DNA of 64,000 nucleotides from Bacteroidales bacterium (GCA_017428725.1 JAFRQH010000022.1:1-64000), one strand, 5' to 3'. Counted from the first letter of the stretch, positions 50,753-60,911 are shown. The notes: generated by a model from the sequence alone, not told the origin. Numbers and translations: made by a program.

Positions 50753-52280
50753 GACCATTGCAAAGAACACCGTTTTCCTGTACATCCGGATGCTGTTCGC
50801 GATGGCGGTATCGCTGTATACCTCCCGCGTTATCCTGGATGTATTAGGTGTGGATGATTACGGCCTTTATCAGGCCGTCGGCGGTGTCGTTGCGATGATG
50901 TCGTTCCTTAACAGTGCTCTCTCGCACGGCACATCAAGATTCCTGACCTTTGAACTGGGGACCGGGAATTACGAGAGATTGGAGCGCACCTTCTCCTCTG
51001 TTATGACGGCGCATATCCTGCTGGCGTTGTTTATCATCCTTGTAGCAGAAACGCTGGGTCTCTGGTTTGTCCGAAACAAGCTCGTCATCCCGGAAGACAG
51101 GATGGAGGCGGCCATCATCGCTTACCATTTCTCGATTCTCACGACGGTCATTCATATCATCCAGGTTCCGTACAATGCATCGATCATTGCTCACGAGCGG
51201 ATGAATGTCTATGCATACGTGAGCATCATCGATGTCGTCTTGAAGCTCCTGATCTGCTATCTCCTGAAGATAGGTGGATTTGATAAACTGGCTCTGTATG
51301 CCATGCTTCTCTGTGGTGTCCAGACCTGCGTTGCCTTGATTTACCGTATCTATTGCGTGCGGAAGTTTTCGGAGACGCATTACAGGCCCATGTGGGATTG
51401 GAGCATCCTGAAAGGAGTCCTGGGTTACTCTGGGTGGAACCTGTTTGCAAATACGGCATTGGCCTTGGTCACCCAGGGAGCGAGTGTGTTGCTGAATATG
51501 TTCTTCACGTCGGCGACGGTCACCGCGATGTCCATCTCAAATCAGGTAAACGCTGCTGCGCAACAGTTCGTCAATAGTTTCCGGACGGCGGCGAATCCTC
51601 AGATCGTAAAAAAACTGGCCGTAGGAGATAAAGAAGGAAGCCAGCGTCTGCTTCTCGTGTCGACCAAGTTCAGTTTCTATCTGATGCTGCTGTTGTCGTT
51701 ACCGATCTTCCTGGTTTGTGATGAACTGCTGGCGATTTGGCTGAAAGAGGTCCCCGCATACACGAATGTGTTTGTCCGCTTCACCATTGTGACTTGTCTC
51801 TTTCAGGTTTTCGATACCTCGTTCTATACGGCATTGTATGCGAAGGGCAGGATCCGCGAGAACGCTTTGATCTCTCCATCCATCTTGTTCATCCTGTTTC
51901 CGATCGTTTACGTGCTGTTCAAGCTGGGCCTCCCTCCGACCAGCCTGTCGATTGGTCTTCTGGTTGCGTATGCCATCCTGGGTCTTATCGTAAAGCCGAT
52001 GCTGATTGTCAAGATCGCTGATTATAAATGGCGTGACATCCTGCAGGTGTTCGTCGATTGCCTGAAAGTTGCCGTTGCCGCAGTGATTCTTCCGCTCGTC
52101 CTGTATCATTTCTCCGACAGTTGGTCCGGAGGCAGCCACATAGTCCGCTTCTTGGTGATGGGGTTCGTCTCCGTCCTCTGTGTCTGTGCTTCCGTCTGGT
52201 GTCTTGGACTTACGCGGGAATGGAGGCGGAAGGTGATTTCCTTTGTCCGGAGCAAGATTCATCAAAAAGCAGGTAGATAG
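50730..52280 (+). CDS. Polysaccharide flippase, Wzx/MATE-like
   Basis: 516 residues with about 12-14 hydrophobic helices. It starts TNRTIAKNTVFLYIRMLFAMAV and continues YTSRVILDVLGVDDYGLYQAVGG, the usual N-terminus of O-antigen/capsule flippases in Bacteroidota. It would move the lipid-linked repeat unit across the inner membrane. GC content is clearly lower than in the housekeeping part. Confidence 0.92.
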   Translation: MAEVTTNRTIAKNTVFLYIRMLFAMAVSLYTSRVILDVLGVDDYGLYQAVGGVVAMMSFLNSALSHGTSRFLTFELGTGNYERLERTFSSVMTAHILLALFIILVAETLGLWFVRNKLVIPEDRMEAAIIAYHFSILTTVIHIIQVPYNASIIAHERMNVYAYVSIIDVVLKLLICYLLKIGGFDKLALYAMLLCGVQTCVALIYRIYCVRKFSETHYRPMWDWSILKGVLGYSGWNLFANTALALVTQGASVLLNMFFTSATVTAMSISNQVNAAAQQFVNSFRTAANPQIVKKLAVGDKEGSQRLLLVSTKFSFYLMLLLSLPIFLVCDELLAIWLKEVPAYTNVFVRFTIVTCLFQVFDTSFYTALYAKGRIRENALISPSILFILFPIVYVLFKLGLPPTSLSIGLLVAYAILGLIVKPMLIVKIADYKWRDILQVFVDCLKVAVAAVILPLVLYHFSDSWSGGSHIVRFLVMGFVSVLCVCASVWCLGLTREWRRKVISFVRSKIHQKAGR

Positions 52281-52286
52281 CAATTT

Positions 52287-53399
52287 ATGAAAATAGGTAT
52301 TTTAACGGTCCCGTTCAATAACAATTATGGCGGATTGCTTCAGGCATTTGCGCTGAAGTCCGTTTTGGGTGGGATGGGACACGATACCGTCATCATCAAC
52401 CGCAGGCGCAACCGCCCCACGGGTTTCAAGTTCAAGGTGTATGCCTTGTTGGTCAAGTTGCACCTGATTGATGATTATCTGTCAAAAAAGACGGCTGCAC
52501 TGAGCATAAATACCGATCGTTTCAAAGAGAAGTATCTGGAACCCATCACGGAACCCAATTATTCGACACAGGAACTGCGGCGTTGTCTGGATCTTGGGAT
52601 AAACGCTTTCCTTGTAGGCAGCGACCAGGTCTGGCGCTATCGTTATGCCAAGGATAGTATCGATGACTACTTCTTCAGTTTCCTGAACGGAACGGGAATC
52701 CCCCGATTCAGTTATGCGGCATCGTTCGGAACAGAGGTGATGGATTATCCGGAAGACAAAAGAGTCACTGTTACGCGACTGCTGAAACAGTTCTGCGGCC
52801 TTTCGGTACGGGAAGAGAGCGGGAAAGACCTTCTGGTCGATGATTTGGGAGTAGCTCCTGATAAGGTGCATACAGTGCTGGACCCTACCTTGCTGCTTTC
52901 GTCAGATGATTATAAGCAACTGTTCCAAGGTCAATCGGATCATCCCTGGGGATATCTGTTTACGTATATCCTGGACGAAGCCGTGATCGATTCGGAGAGC
53001 ATCTCTTCCCTGATGAAAAGTATGGACCTGGGACGGGTGGATATGAAGGCGCAAACGGGGGATGTAAGTAAACAAGAAGTGATAGAACCGGTCGAAAAAT
53101 GGCTCTCCGCCATATACTACTCCGATTTCGTAATTACAGATTCTTTCCACGGGACCGTATTCTCCATTATCTTTAACAAATCCTTCCTGACCGTCGCCAA
53201 TCCGACGCGCGGTATTACACGACTGCAGGCCTTGTTGAAGCAGTTCGGTTTAGAAGACCGTCTCGTAATGAGTCCGGAACAGATCATGTCTGTTCCACAG
53301 ACCACTATTGATTGGTCGGTGGTTAATATGAAGATACAGGAGCTGAAAGCATCCTCTATTAATTATTTGGCCACTACGATTGACTCCATCGTATTTTAG
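52287..53399 (+). CDS. Polysaccharide pyruvyl transferase family protein
   Basis: 370 residues of GT-B-like fold. MKIGILTVPFNNNYGGLLQAFAL, FLVGSDQVWRYRY, CGLSVREESGKDL, VLDPTLLLSSDDY and the C-terminal YSDFVITDSFHGTVFSIIFNKSF match the PS_pyruv_trans family. It adds pyruvyl ketals, negative charges, to sugars using PEP. Its presence three genes after the FrhB-like fusion fits a known capsule neighbourhood. Six bases after the flippase gene. Confidence 0.92.
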   Translation: MKIGILTVPFNNNYGGLLQAFALKSVLGGMGHDTVIINRRRNRPTGFKFKVYALLVKLHLIDDYLSKKTAALSINTDRFKEKYLEPITEPNYSTQELRRCLDLGINAFLVGSDQVWRYRYAKDSIDDYFFSFLNGTGIPRFSYAASFGTEVMDYPEDKRVTVTRLLKQFCGLSVREESGKDLLVDDLGVAPDKVHTVLDPTLLLSSDDYKQLFQGQSDHPWGYLFTYILDEAVIDSESISSLMKSMDLGRVDMKAQTGDVSKQEVIEPVEKWLSAIYYSDFVITDSFHGTVFSIIFNKSFLTVANPTRGITRLQALLKQFGLEDRLVMSPEQIMSVPQTTIDWSVVNMKIQELKASSINYLATTIDSIVF

Positions 53400-53445
53400 C
53401 TCGTCTGTCTCTTTGAATGAAGTTGATTCCGTTCGTCGCTCTATT

Positions 53446-54582
53446 ATGAATGATGCAGATTCGAAAGCAATAAGTTCAATCCGTTTTCCATTGGCCGTTA
53501 TGGTCGTGGCGATTCACTCTTATTTCGCGGTAAATGGGTGGGCGTTGTCTGATGTAAAAAACTATGGGCTAGGATGCAATAGTGCACAGTTTTTTATAAT
53601 TTCGATTTCACACGTAATAGCCCAAATTGCGGTGCCGACTTTTTTCCTTATTTCTGGTTTTTTGTTTTTCAGTCATTTTGGAGATGGCGGCTCACGTGTT
53701 TGGAAACGAAAGATATCAAACCGGATCAAGACATTGTTGGTCCCATATCTTTTGTGGATTCTACTCTATATTGGATATTCAGCATTGTCCGGATATAAGA
53801 CGATTCTTCAAGATGGATTAGTAGAATGGTTGCGGTCTGTAGGTGGAATGGATGTCTTATGGTGTTGCAAAACCTGGAATCTTGACAGAGTTGATCTTTG
53901 GGGACGTCCTTTGATTTCATCTGCTCCTGTACTCGTCCCGTTTTGGTTCCTACGAGATTTATTCATTTGCATTCTTTTTAGTCCGCTTTTCTATTTCTGT
54001 TTCAAAGATTCATCCCCAAGAATCCTCAAGATAGGCGCATTGGTTGTTCTGTCCGTTTTGTTTTTTACACAAACTTCTTTGGTTGTCCCAGGCTTTAGTT
54101 CGTTGGCATTGTTCTTTTTTGGCGTCGGGAGTGCTTTGTCTCTTGGGGAGAAGAGTCTTGTGGAAGTATTCGCTCGGTACCGGATTGTTGAATGGGTTTT
54201 GTTCCTGGGGCTGTTTGTTGTAGAGGTCGCTCTTGATGGACATCATTCTCCTGTCGGGAATATTATATATCCATTCTTTATTGCCGCAGGCGTCGCTTCG
54301 GTTTGGACGCTAAAGCCTAATAAGTGGTGTATAAAGTTAGAACGATTCACCTTTTTTATTTTTTCGTTCCATGCTTTCATCTTGCCTTTTCTCAAAGCGA
54401 TGCTAATGCAATTCATTGCGAAAGGTACCAGCATTGACGTTGAGTATGCGGAAACTCATTCATTGTTGGTAATAGGGATTTATTGTTTAGAAATCATTCT
54501 CGCTGTACTGATTTCCATGAGCTTGTATTGGGTTCTTCAGAAGACCCTTCCGCGGGTATGTAAGGTGCTTTGTGGACGCTGA
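53446..54582 (+). CDS. Membrane acyltransferase, family 3
   Basis: 378 residues with about ten hydrophobic helices. IRFPLAVMVVAIHSYFAV carries the conserved His of acyltransferase 3 proteins, and PTFFLISGFLFFSHFG with the Arg-rich loop RKISNRIKTLLVPYLLW follows. It O-acylates (often acetylates) the polysaccharide. The ATG at 53446 fits the family N-terminus; the frame extends 66 bases upstream over the previous gene. Base composition is the lowest in the window: two sampled lines have about 37-40% GC. Confidence 0.87.
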   Translation: MNDADSKAISSIRFPLAVMVVAIHSYFAVNGWALSDVKNYGLGCNSAQFFIISISHVIAQIAVPTFFLISGFLFFSHFGDGGSRVWKRKISNRIKTLLVPYLLWILLYIGYSALSGYKTILQDGLVEWLRSVGGMDVLWCCKTWNLDRVDLWGRPLISSAPVLVPFWFLRDLFICILFSPLFYFCFKDSSPRILKIGALVVLSVLFFTQTSLVVPGFSSLALFFFGVGSALSLGEKSLVEVFARYRIVEWVLFLGLFVVEVALDGHHSPVGNIIYPFFIAAGVASVWTLKPNKWCIKLERFTFFIFSFHAFILPFLKAMLMQFIAKGTSIDVEYAETHSLLVIGIYCLEIILAVLISMSLYWVLQKTLPRVCKVLCGR

Positions 54583-54625
54583 AATCATTAGCTGAAACCT
54601 TGTCTGCCGTCTAACACGTTTTTGA

Positions 54626-55957
54626 ATGCTCTCCTGGATTCTGTCCACCATATTGTATCTGGCGACCATTGCGGCCGGGTTGTTCCTTGACTTTGGTGTT
54701 GTCGCCAAAACGGATGTCCGGTCGCGGGCGAAGCATATCAAGTGGAAACGCGCCTACTTGGTCTGGCTCTATGTATTCCTCTGTTTCGGCTATATGACCG
54801 GCGCCGATTGGCGGAATTATGAGCCTGTATATCTTTATGGAGATTATATCCTGCATTTCTTGACAGAGCCTGCATCTTGGTTCGTCTTCTCGTATTTCCC
54901 GAAGGTCATTCCGGACTTCTTCTTGTTCATGGGGATTGTCAAATGCCTTTATCTTTTCTCGGTATACAAACTTGTCTCCACCGTGACGGACAAATGGGCT
55001 TCCGTCCTGGCATTGCTGATTCCGCTTAAATTGGGTTTCATGCTGATACAGAATCCTTTGCGATTCATGATGGCCCTTATCTTCATCAATTTCGCATTGG
55101 TTTATCAGTATAAGTATCTGTCGGAAACCGGTAGTCATTCGCGCAAGATGGTCCTATTGATAATGGTGTTCACCATTATTTCCATTCTTTTCCATACCTC
55201 CTGTGTGGTCTATTTGCTGCTGATTCCTCTGGGTTTCCTGGCCCCCAAGCTGAAAAAGGTCAATCCCTGGGTCTTGTATGGGATTTATCTGTTTTTCGTC
55301 TTCCTGACCAGTGACTTGACGCTCATCAACAGTTTGAAACGGGGAGCAATCGAAACGGTCCAGCAGTATATGGAAATGAGCGATTATGCCAACTATGAGT
55401 TGGAAGAGGCGACGGGTGGAATCCGGAACCCCATCCAGATTCTCTTCGTCTTGATCGTCCTTATTTCCCGGGATAAGGTTTGTGCGGCATTTAAGAATGG
55501 CCCCATTGTTTATGGGTACACATTGTACTATTTCTTCATGTCCAGATTGACGGTGCTGATACCGACCGGTTTTCGCCTTTCGCTCCCGTTCAATATTTTC
55601 TTCGCCATCTTCATTATCTACATGCTGGAAGCGAGGTTGCGCCTTTCCAGGCTTTCATTGGAATACAAACGGGCCGGAATCGTTCAACCCCAGCCGGTCA
55701 GGCCTGCTCCTTCCCGGAAACGTTCCCGATACCGTTACATGCATTTCCCGGTCAGGGTCTGTGCCCAGTTGATGATCGTATACACGTTACTATCTTTCAG
55801 CAAAAAGATGTGGACGTCAATCGATTTCATACCCTACTCGAACAGTATCCCATATCTTGTCATAGGGCATAAGCCTTTCGAGTATCGCAGTCAGTATAAT
55901 ATGGACGCTTATCACGCCAGGACGGGGAAATACTTTGAAGGGCGTGACGACAGATAG
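54626..55957 (+). CDS. EpsG-like polysaccharide polymerase (Wzy role)
   Basis: 443 residues, about ten membrane helices. The motif GYMTGADWRNYEPVY in the first loop and IPLKLGFMLIQNPLRFMMAL match the EpsG family, which polymerises exported repeat units. The C-terminus has a short cytosolic-looking basic stretch (RPAPSRKRSRYRY) and a further helix. The position between flippase, transferases and GTs supports the Wzy assignment. Confidence 0.82.
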   Translation: MLSWILSTILYLATIAAGLFLDFGVVAKTDVRSRAKHIKWKRAYLVWLYVFLCFGYMTGADWRNYEPVYLYGDYILHFLTEPASWFVFSYFPKVIPDFFLFMGIVKCLYLFSVYKLVSTVTDKWASVLALLIPLKLGFMLIQNPLRFMMALIFINFALVYQYKYLSETGSHSRKMVLLIMVFTIISILFHTSCVVYLLLIPLGFLAPKLKKVNPWVLYGIYLFFVFLTSDLTLINSLKRGAIETVQQYMEMSDYANYELEEATGGIRNPIQILFVLIVLISRDKVCAAFKNGPIVYGYTLYYFFMSRLTVLIPTGFRLSLPFNIFFAIFIIYMLEARLRLSRLSLEYKRAGIVQPQPVRPAPSRKRSRYRYMHFPVRVCAQLMIVYTLLSFSKKMWTSIDFIPYSNSIPYLVIGHKPFEYRSQYNMDAYHARTGKYFEGRDDR

Positions 55958-55965
55958 AACCACGG

Positions 55966-56994
55966 ATGGACAGATTTGCGGAATACGATGACATAAGCAG
56001 ATACCGCCAGACATTGATGGGGATTGCGCTTTTCAGCGTAATGTTCTCTCATTGGTTCGGTTTCCAGGAGATCACGACAGGTATTCCATATCTGGTTTCG
56101 ACCATCCTGACCAAGCTGGTATTTACCGGAGGGTTGTTGTTCCTGTCGGGATTCGGATTGTATTATTCGTTTTCGAAGGATCATGGCGTGAGAGGGTTTT
56201 ACAAGCGGCGTCTGACCAGACTGTATATTCCTTTCCTGCTTTTGTCCCTCCCGTTATATACATATTTCTTATGTTGTAGGGATGATTATGGCTTGCTTGA
56301 TTATGCCGGTCAGTTGTCTACGTTGTTCTTCTGGTTCAAGGGCAATTATGGCGGGATGTGGTATGTGGCGATCTCGCTCTTCCTGTATCTCGTTTTCCCG
56401 GCCATCTACCTGTTCGTCTTCAAGACGCATTCTGGAGGGCGGGTGGTTGCGAAAGCGTGTATTATGCTGATAACCTTGTATTTGGCCCTTGTTGGAATAA
56501 GGACTTTTTTCCCTTCCTATTTTGAAGTGGTTGAAATCGGCATAGAAAAGATTCCTTTTTTCATCCTGGGTATGCTGCTGGCCTATGGGGTTCGGGAAAC
56601 GGTCTTGACCCGGAAGGAATACCGGTATGGTGTCCTGGTCATAGGAGTGCTATATGCTGGCCTCACGGCATTGAACCGTTTCATGGACTCGTATTGGCTC
56701 AATCACTTCACCGGTATTTTCCAGAAGTTGTTTTTTATCCCGTTGCTGTGTATCTTGTTCAATTTGCTTGGCAATGGTTTTGTCGGAAGGACCGTCAAGT
56801 CCTTTTTTGATTGGTTTGGGAAGTACTCGCTGGAACTGTATATACTTCACTTGCATTTTTATATGTTTTTTCACTTCGGTTTTCTCAATACGAGCCTTTC
56901 CGATTGTGCGCAGGCTACAATGGCGATGTGTTTCGCCCTTGCCTTATGCGTGCCCGTGAATAGGTTGTTGGCAATGGTAACGAAGCGCAGATGA
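55966..56994 (+). CDS. Membrane acyltransferase, family 3
   Basis: 342 residues, about ten helices. MGIALFSVMFSHWFGF holds the conserved His, GGLLFLSGFGLYYSF and the Arg motif FYKRRLTRLYIPFLLL follow, and GKYSLELYILHLHFYMFF near the C-terminus is typical. A second acyltransferase besides the gene at 53446, so the polymer may carry two kinds or positions of acyl group. Nine bases after the polymerase gene; overlaps the next gene by four. Confidence 0.85.
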   Translation: MDRFAEYDDISRYRQTLMGIALFSVMFSHWFGFQEITTGIPYLVSTILTKLVFTGGLLFLSGFGLYYSFSKDHGVRGFYKRRLTRLYIPFLLLSLPLYTYFLCCRDDYGLLDYAGQLSTLFFWFKGNYGGMWYVAISLFLYLVFPAIYLFVFKTHSGGRVVAKACIMLITLYLALVGIRTFFPSYFEVVEIGIEKIPFFILGMLLAYGVRETVLTRKEYRYGVLVIGVLYAGLTALNRFMDSYWLNHFTGIFQKLFFIPLLCILFNLLGNGFVGRTVKSFFDWFGKYSLELYILHLHFYMFFHFGFLNTSLSDCAQATMAMCFALALCVPVNRLLAMVTKRR

Positions 56995-58127
56995 AAAGAA
57001 TTCTTGTTATTACCCCCTTTGATATGAATGTCCGTACAGGTGGAGGCCTTGCCGGGCTTGCATATTATAACTCCCTTTGCTCCCTCTTTCCCGGGATGGT
57101 GGATACGATCTGTCCGAAGGAAGCTTGTTATGGTAACTTTGCGTCCGCCATTGCCGCGCCGAAGCGCACAGGACTACGGCGGCTTAGTTTGAGCCCGCAT
57201 CGATACAAATCCTTTGTGCATACTTTCCTGACAAGCCACAAGTCAGAGTATGGCCTTTGCGTAATCAACGGGGGCATCTATGCGGGAGACATGATGGATA
57301 TGATCCATCGGCACGGGCTGAAGATAATGGTCATCCATCACAACTGCGAGCGGGAATTCCATATGGATAATAAAACTCCGCTTACATTGCGGGGACGGAC
57401 ACCGTTTTACGTGAACCATCTTGAGAAAATGGCTTATAAGAAAGCAGATCGGAATTGTTTTCTGACAAGCGCGGATCTGGACCTGTTCCGGAAGTATTAC
57501 GGGACAAGCAGTACGGAACCGTATCTGTTGGGGGTATTTGAGCCGGAAAACAGGCCGGGAGCCCCTCTCCCGGACAGAAATCCGGAGGATCATCCGCTTG
57601 TGGTTGCCATCACGGGCAGTCTCTGCACCCTGCAGACAAGAATCGGGATCAAGGATTTCTTTGACAATTATTACCGGATCCTGAAAACTGTTGTGCCGGA
57701 AGTTTCCGTCCTGATTGCAGGTCGTGATCCGGGAGAGGATATCTTTGCATTTGAAAGGGAGCAAAAGGGCGTCAAAGTCATCCCCAACCCTGAGAATATG
57801 GATGATGTCCTCCGGGATGCAGATGTCTTTCTCTGTCCGACCAACGTCGGCGGCGGTTTGAAGCTTCGTGTGATGGATGGCCTGAAAAAAGGCCTACCTG
57901 TCCTGACACATCAAGTGTCCGCCCGAGGCTATGAGTTCCTTTATGGATTCCCGTTCTTCCGATACTACTCTGACGCGGATTCCTTTAAGAAGGGGATAGA
58001 ATCCATCCTTCAGTCCAGAAAGAGTTTCACGCATGCAGATATACGGGCGGAGTATTTGAAAGTTTTCAGTTTCTCTTCTGGCGAGAGCCGGATGAAGGAT
58101 GCAGTCAAACACCTAGTAGATCAATGA
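56991..58127 (+). CDS. Glycosyltransferase, GT4-like
   Basis: 378 residues, GT-B type. MKRILVITPFDMNVRTGGGLAGLAYY is the N-terminal donor-independent domain; in the C-terminal half VVAITGSLCTLQTRIG, VSVLIAGRDPG, KVIPNPENMDDVLRDADVFLCPTNVGGGLKLRVMD (in parts) correspond to the nucleotide-sugar domain with a diverged EX7E region. Adds one sugar of the repeat unit. It overlaps both neighbours by four bases. Confidence 0.87.
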   Translation: MKRILVITPFDMNVRTGGGLAGLAYYNSLCSLFPGMVDTICPKEACYGNFASAIAAPKRTGLRRLSLSPHRYKSFVHTFLTSHKSEYGLCVINGGIYAGDMMDMIHRHGLKIMVIHHNCEREFHMDNKTPLTLRGRTPFYVNHLEKMAYKKADRNCFLTSADLDLFRKYYGTSSTEPYLLGVFEPENRPGAPLPDRNPEDHPLVVAITGSLCTLQTRIGIKDFFDNYYRILKTVVPEVSVLIAGRDPGEDIFAFEREQKGVKVIPNPENMDDVLRDADVFLCPTNVGGGLKLRVMDGLKKGLPVLTHQVSARGYEFLYGFPFFRYYSDADSFKKGIESILQSRKSFTHADIRAEYLKVFSFSSGESRMKDAVKHLVDQ

Positions 58128-58900
58128 GAATCAGGTCGTTCCTTGTGGCTTTGGGCATGATGGTCCCATTGGCCGTATCGGCGCAGTTTACCGATGCGAC
58201 GACGGGATTGTTGCAGATGCCGTCCGCAGAAATGCAGAAATCCGGGACATTCTTCATAACCAATAATTTTCTGAACCCGAACGCGACTCCGACGCCGAAG
58301 TGGATTTACACTACTTTCTCATACGGGTTTTCAATCGCGTTCTGGTCCAGGCTTGAAGTGGCATATGTCTGTACAATCATCGATGGGAAGAAACAACGGA
58401 ATCCGTCCCAAAGGGATATGGTCATGTTCAACCAGGACCGCCATTTCGCAGCACGTTTCCAAGTGATGCGGGAAGGAGACTTGTGGGAATATATGCCCAG
58501 TATCGTCGTGGGTTTGAGTGACCCGGTGTCTAACAAGGGAGCTGATTACATCGGTTCGGATGTGTCGGCAAACAATGGCTATTTCAATCGGACATATATA
58601 GCGGCTTCCAAACATTTCAAAACCCCGGTCGGTCTTGTCTCCGGCCATTTGGCGTACATCTATAACAGACGTTTGGATTATCGTTTGAACGGCCCCTGTG
58701 CCGGAGTATGCTGGAGTCCGGTTTGGCTGACAAACCAGGGAATTCTGGATGAAGTGAAAATCATCGCGGAATACGACTCCCGGACGGTGAATGTCGGAAC
58801 GGTGGTGTCGCTTTTCGGGGATCATGTCGAGGGGATGTTTGAATGGCAGGGTTTCAGGTGGATCAATTTTGGGGTGAGATTCAAGATTTCCGTGAAATAA
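58124..58900 (+). CDS. YjbH-like outer-membrane protein
   Basis: 258 residues. Signal peptide MRIRSFLVALGMMVPLAVSA; TDATTGLLQMPSAEMQKSGT resembles the start of YjbH-type exopolysaccharide proteins (TGLxxMPSA pattern), and the rest is beta-strand-rich with an amphipathic aromatic end (WQGFRWINFGVRFKI). Such proteins are implicated in export or surface retention of polysaccharide. Being inside the GT series, it probably serves this polymer. Confidence 0.75.
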   Translation: MRIRSFLVALGMMVPLAVSAQFTDATTGLLQMPSAEMQKSGTFFITNNFLNPNATPTPKWIYTTFSYGFSIAFWSRLEVAYVCTIIDGKKQRNPSQRDMVMFNQDRHFAARFQVMREGDLWEYMPSIVVGLSDPVSNKGADYIGSDVSANNGYFNRTYIAASKHFKTPVGLVSGHLAYIYNRRLDYRLNGPCAGVCWSPVWLTNQGILDEVKIIAEYDSRTVNVGTVVSLFGDHVEGMFEWQGFRWINFGVRFKISVK

Positions 58901-58912
58901 GGGGAGGGTGTT

Positions 58913-60127
58913 ATGAGTAGAATTCTTTTGCTGACCACTATGTATCCCAGTCCGAACAGGCCTGGGACGGATGTATGTCATTACTTTGCCCGCGGGTGGA
59001 AAAAAATGGGCCACGATGTGATCGTAGTTCATATGAGGTCCTGTTTCCCCATGGTCTATCAGAAACTGGCAAACTTGATTCCCCGGATTACCCAAAAGTA
59101 TTTCGGCGCATACCTGTCGGATATGTCCAACCATCAGGTGGTACGATATGAGATGGATGGTGTTCGTGTTATAGGATTGCCTCTTGTAAAGATCATCCCG
59201 CATTCAAACGCCACCCGCAGATGCCTGAAAGCCACACGGGAGTTCATCATCGGGGAACTGGGACAGTCCGGCTGGGTTCCTGATGCCATAGTTGGACATT
59301 TCTCCAGCCCGCAATTGGAACTGATACCGAAACTGAAAGCGTGGTATCCCGAGGCAAAAACGACGTTGGTCCTGCATTCGACGGACACCCCCGGCCAGAT
59401 AAAACGGAATCATCCGTTCGGATGCAAGCATCTGCTGTCTTCTTTTGACAGTATCGGCTACCGTTCCGTAAAGATACGCGATCAGTTTGCGGCCGTTTTC
59501 GGTAATGATTACCATTTCTTCCATTGCTATTCCGGCTTGCCTTCGGATTTCTATTCTGACGGGGTCAAAAGGCATTTTGAGGATGGACCGGTCCATTCTT
59601 TCCTCTATGTAGGACAGTTTATCCGTCGAAAGTATCCGAAAGAACTGATGTCCGCCCTCTGCACCGTTTATGGGACTTCTCCGTTTCATTTGACTTATGT
59701 CGGTAAAAAGGATGTGATGTATGATGACCTGGCGGCCTATGCCAATGAAAGGGGGATTGCCGGAAAAGTTTGTTTTACCGGAAAACTCAACCGAAGCGAG
59801 ATCATAGACTATTATGATGATGCAGCTTGTTTTGCGATGATCAGCCGGGATGAAACCTTTGGCCTTGTCTATCTTGAAGCGATGTCCCGGGGATGCCTCG
59901 TCATTGCATCCCGGAAGGAAGGGATGGATGGGTTGATTGTTGATGGGAAGAACGGGTTCCTTTGTGCTGCCGGAGACGCTGCGGAGCTCTCGGAGGTCAT
60001 CAAGCGGATCAACGCAATGAGCGGCGAAGAAAAGACACGGATCTCGAACGCTGCTGTCTCGACGGCTCTCCGAATGACGGACGAGGCCGCTGCAAAAGAT
60101 TATTATTTCCACATTTTTAATAATTGA
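58913..60127 (+). CDS. Glycosyltransferase, GT4 family
   Basis: 404 residues, GT-B fold. RILLLTTMYPSPNRPGTDVCHYFARGW at the N-terminus; in the second domain FLYVGQFIRRKYPKELMSAL, VCFTGKLNRSEIIDYYDDAACFAM and the EX7E motif DETFGLVYLEAMSRGC. Uses a nucleotide sugar to extend the lipid-linked unit. A GGGAGGG lies 4-6 bases before the ATG, more SD-like than most here but in an unhelpful spacing. Confidence 0.92.
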   Translation: MSRILLLTTMYPSPNRPGTDVCHYFARGWKKMGHDVIVVHMRSCFPMVYQKLANLIPRITQKYFGAYLSDMSNHQVVRYEMDGVRVIGLPLVKIIPHSNATRRCLKATREFIIGELGQSGWVPDAIVGHFSSPQLELIPKLKAWYPEAKTTLVLHSTDTPGQIKRNHPFGCKHLLSSFDSIGYRSVKIRDQFAAVFGNDYHFFHCYSGLPSDFYSDGVKRHFEDGPVHSFLYVGQFIRRKYPKELMSALCTVYGTSPFHLTYVGKKDVMYDDLAAYANERGIAGKVCFTGKLNRSEIIDYYDDAACFAMISRDETFGLVYLEAMSRGCLVIASRKEGMDGLIVDGKNGFLCAAGDAAELSEVIKRINAMSGEEKTRISNAAVSTALRMTDEAAAKDYYFHIFNN

Positions 60128-60134
60128 GAGTAGA

Positions 60135-60911
60135 ATGAAAGCAGTCCTTTTAGCCGGAGGTTTCGGTACGAGAATCGCTGAGGAAAGTCATCTGAAGCCA
60201 AAACCGATGATTGAAATCGGGGGAAAGCCGATTCTATGGCATATTATGAAGCATTACGCTTCATATGGAATCAATGAATTCATCATTTGTGCCGGTTATA
60301 AACAACACGTAATCAAGGAGTGGTTTGCCAATTATTATCTGCATACCAACGATATCACGTTCGATCTGTCGGAAGGGAGCCGTTTGACAATCCATTCCAA
60401 TCAGGCGGAGCCATGGAAAGTGACAGTCGTCGATACGGGTTTGAACACGATGACCGGCGGACGTATCAAAAGGATCCAGCCATACATCGGTGAAGAGACT
60501 TTCCTGTTGACATATGGAGACGGGGTCTCTGATGTCGATATCCAGAAGACGATAGATTGGCATCGCAGATATGGAAAACTGGCCACGATGACGGCGATCC
60601 TTCCCGAGAGCCGTTTCGGCGTTTTGGATCTGGACGGTGCGATGGTCACCGGTTTCCGGGAGAAGAACCAGTCTGATTCCGGATGGATCAATGCCGGATT
60701 TATGGTTTTGGAGCCGGGCGTCTTCGATTACATTGCCGGAGATGAGACTGTCTTCGAACGGGCTCCGCTTGAGAATCTCGTTCAGGACAAAGAGCTGATC
60801 TGTTACAAACATACCGGTTTCTGGCAGTGTATGGATACGTTGAGGGATAAGGAGAAGTTGGAGAAACTTTGGGAATCCGGACAAGCTCCTTGGAAAACCT
60901 GGACTGAGTAA
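60135..60911 (+). CDS. rfbF: Glucose-1-phosphate cytidylyltransferase
   Basis: Makes CDP-glucose from CTP and glucose-1-phosphate. 258 residues, the family length: MKAVLLAGGFGTRIAEESHLKPKPM in conserved pieces, ILWHIMKHYASYGINEFIICAGYKQHVIKEWF, LTYGDGVSDVDIQKTI and GFWQCMDTLRDKEKLEKLW. First gene of the CDP-hexose module; its TAA shares a base with the next ATG. Confidence 0.95.
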   Translation: MKAVLLAGGFGTRIAEESHLKPKPMIEIGGKPILWHIMKHYASYGINEFIICAGYKQHVIKEWFANYYLHTNDITFDLSEGSRLTIHSNQAEPWKVTVVDTGLNTMTGGRIKRIQPYIGEETFLLTYGDGVSDVDIQKTIDWHRRYGKLATMTAILPESRFGVLDLDGAMVTGFREKNQSDSGWINAGFMVLEPGVFDYIAGDETVFERAPLENLVQDKELICYKHTGFWQCMDTLRDKEKLEKLWESGQAPWKTWTE

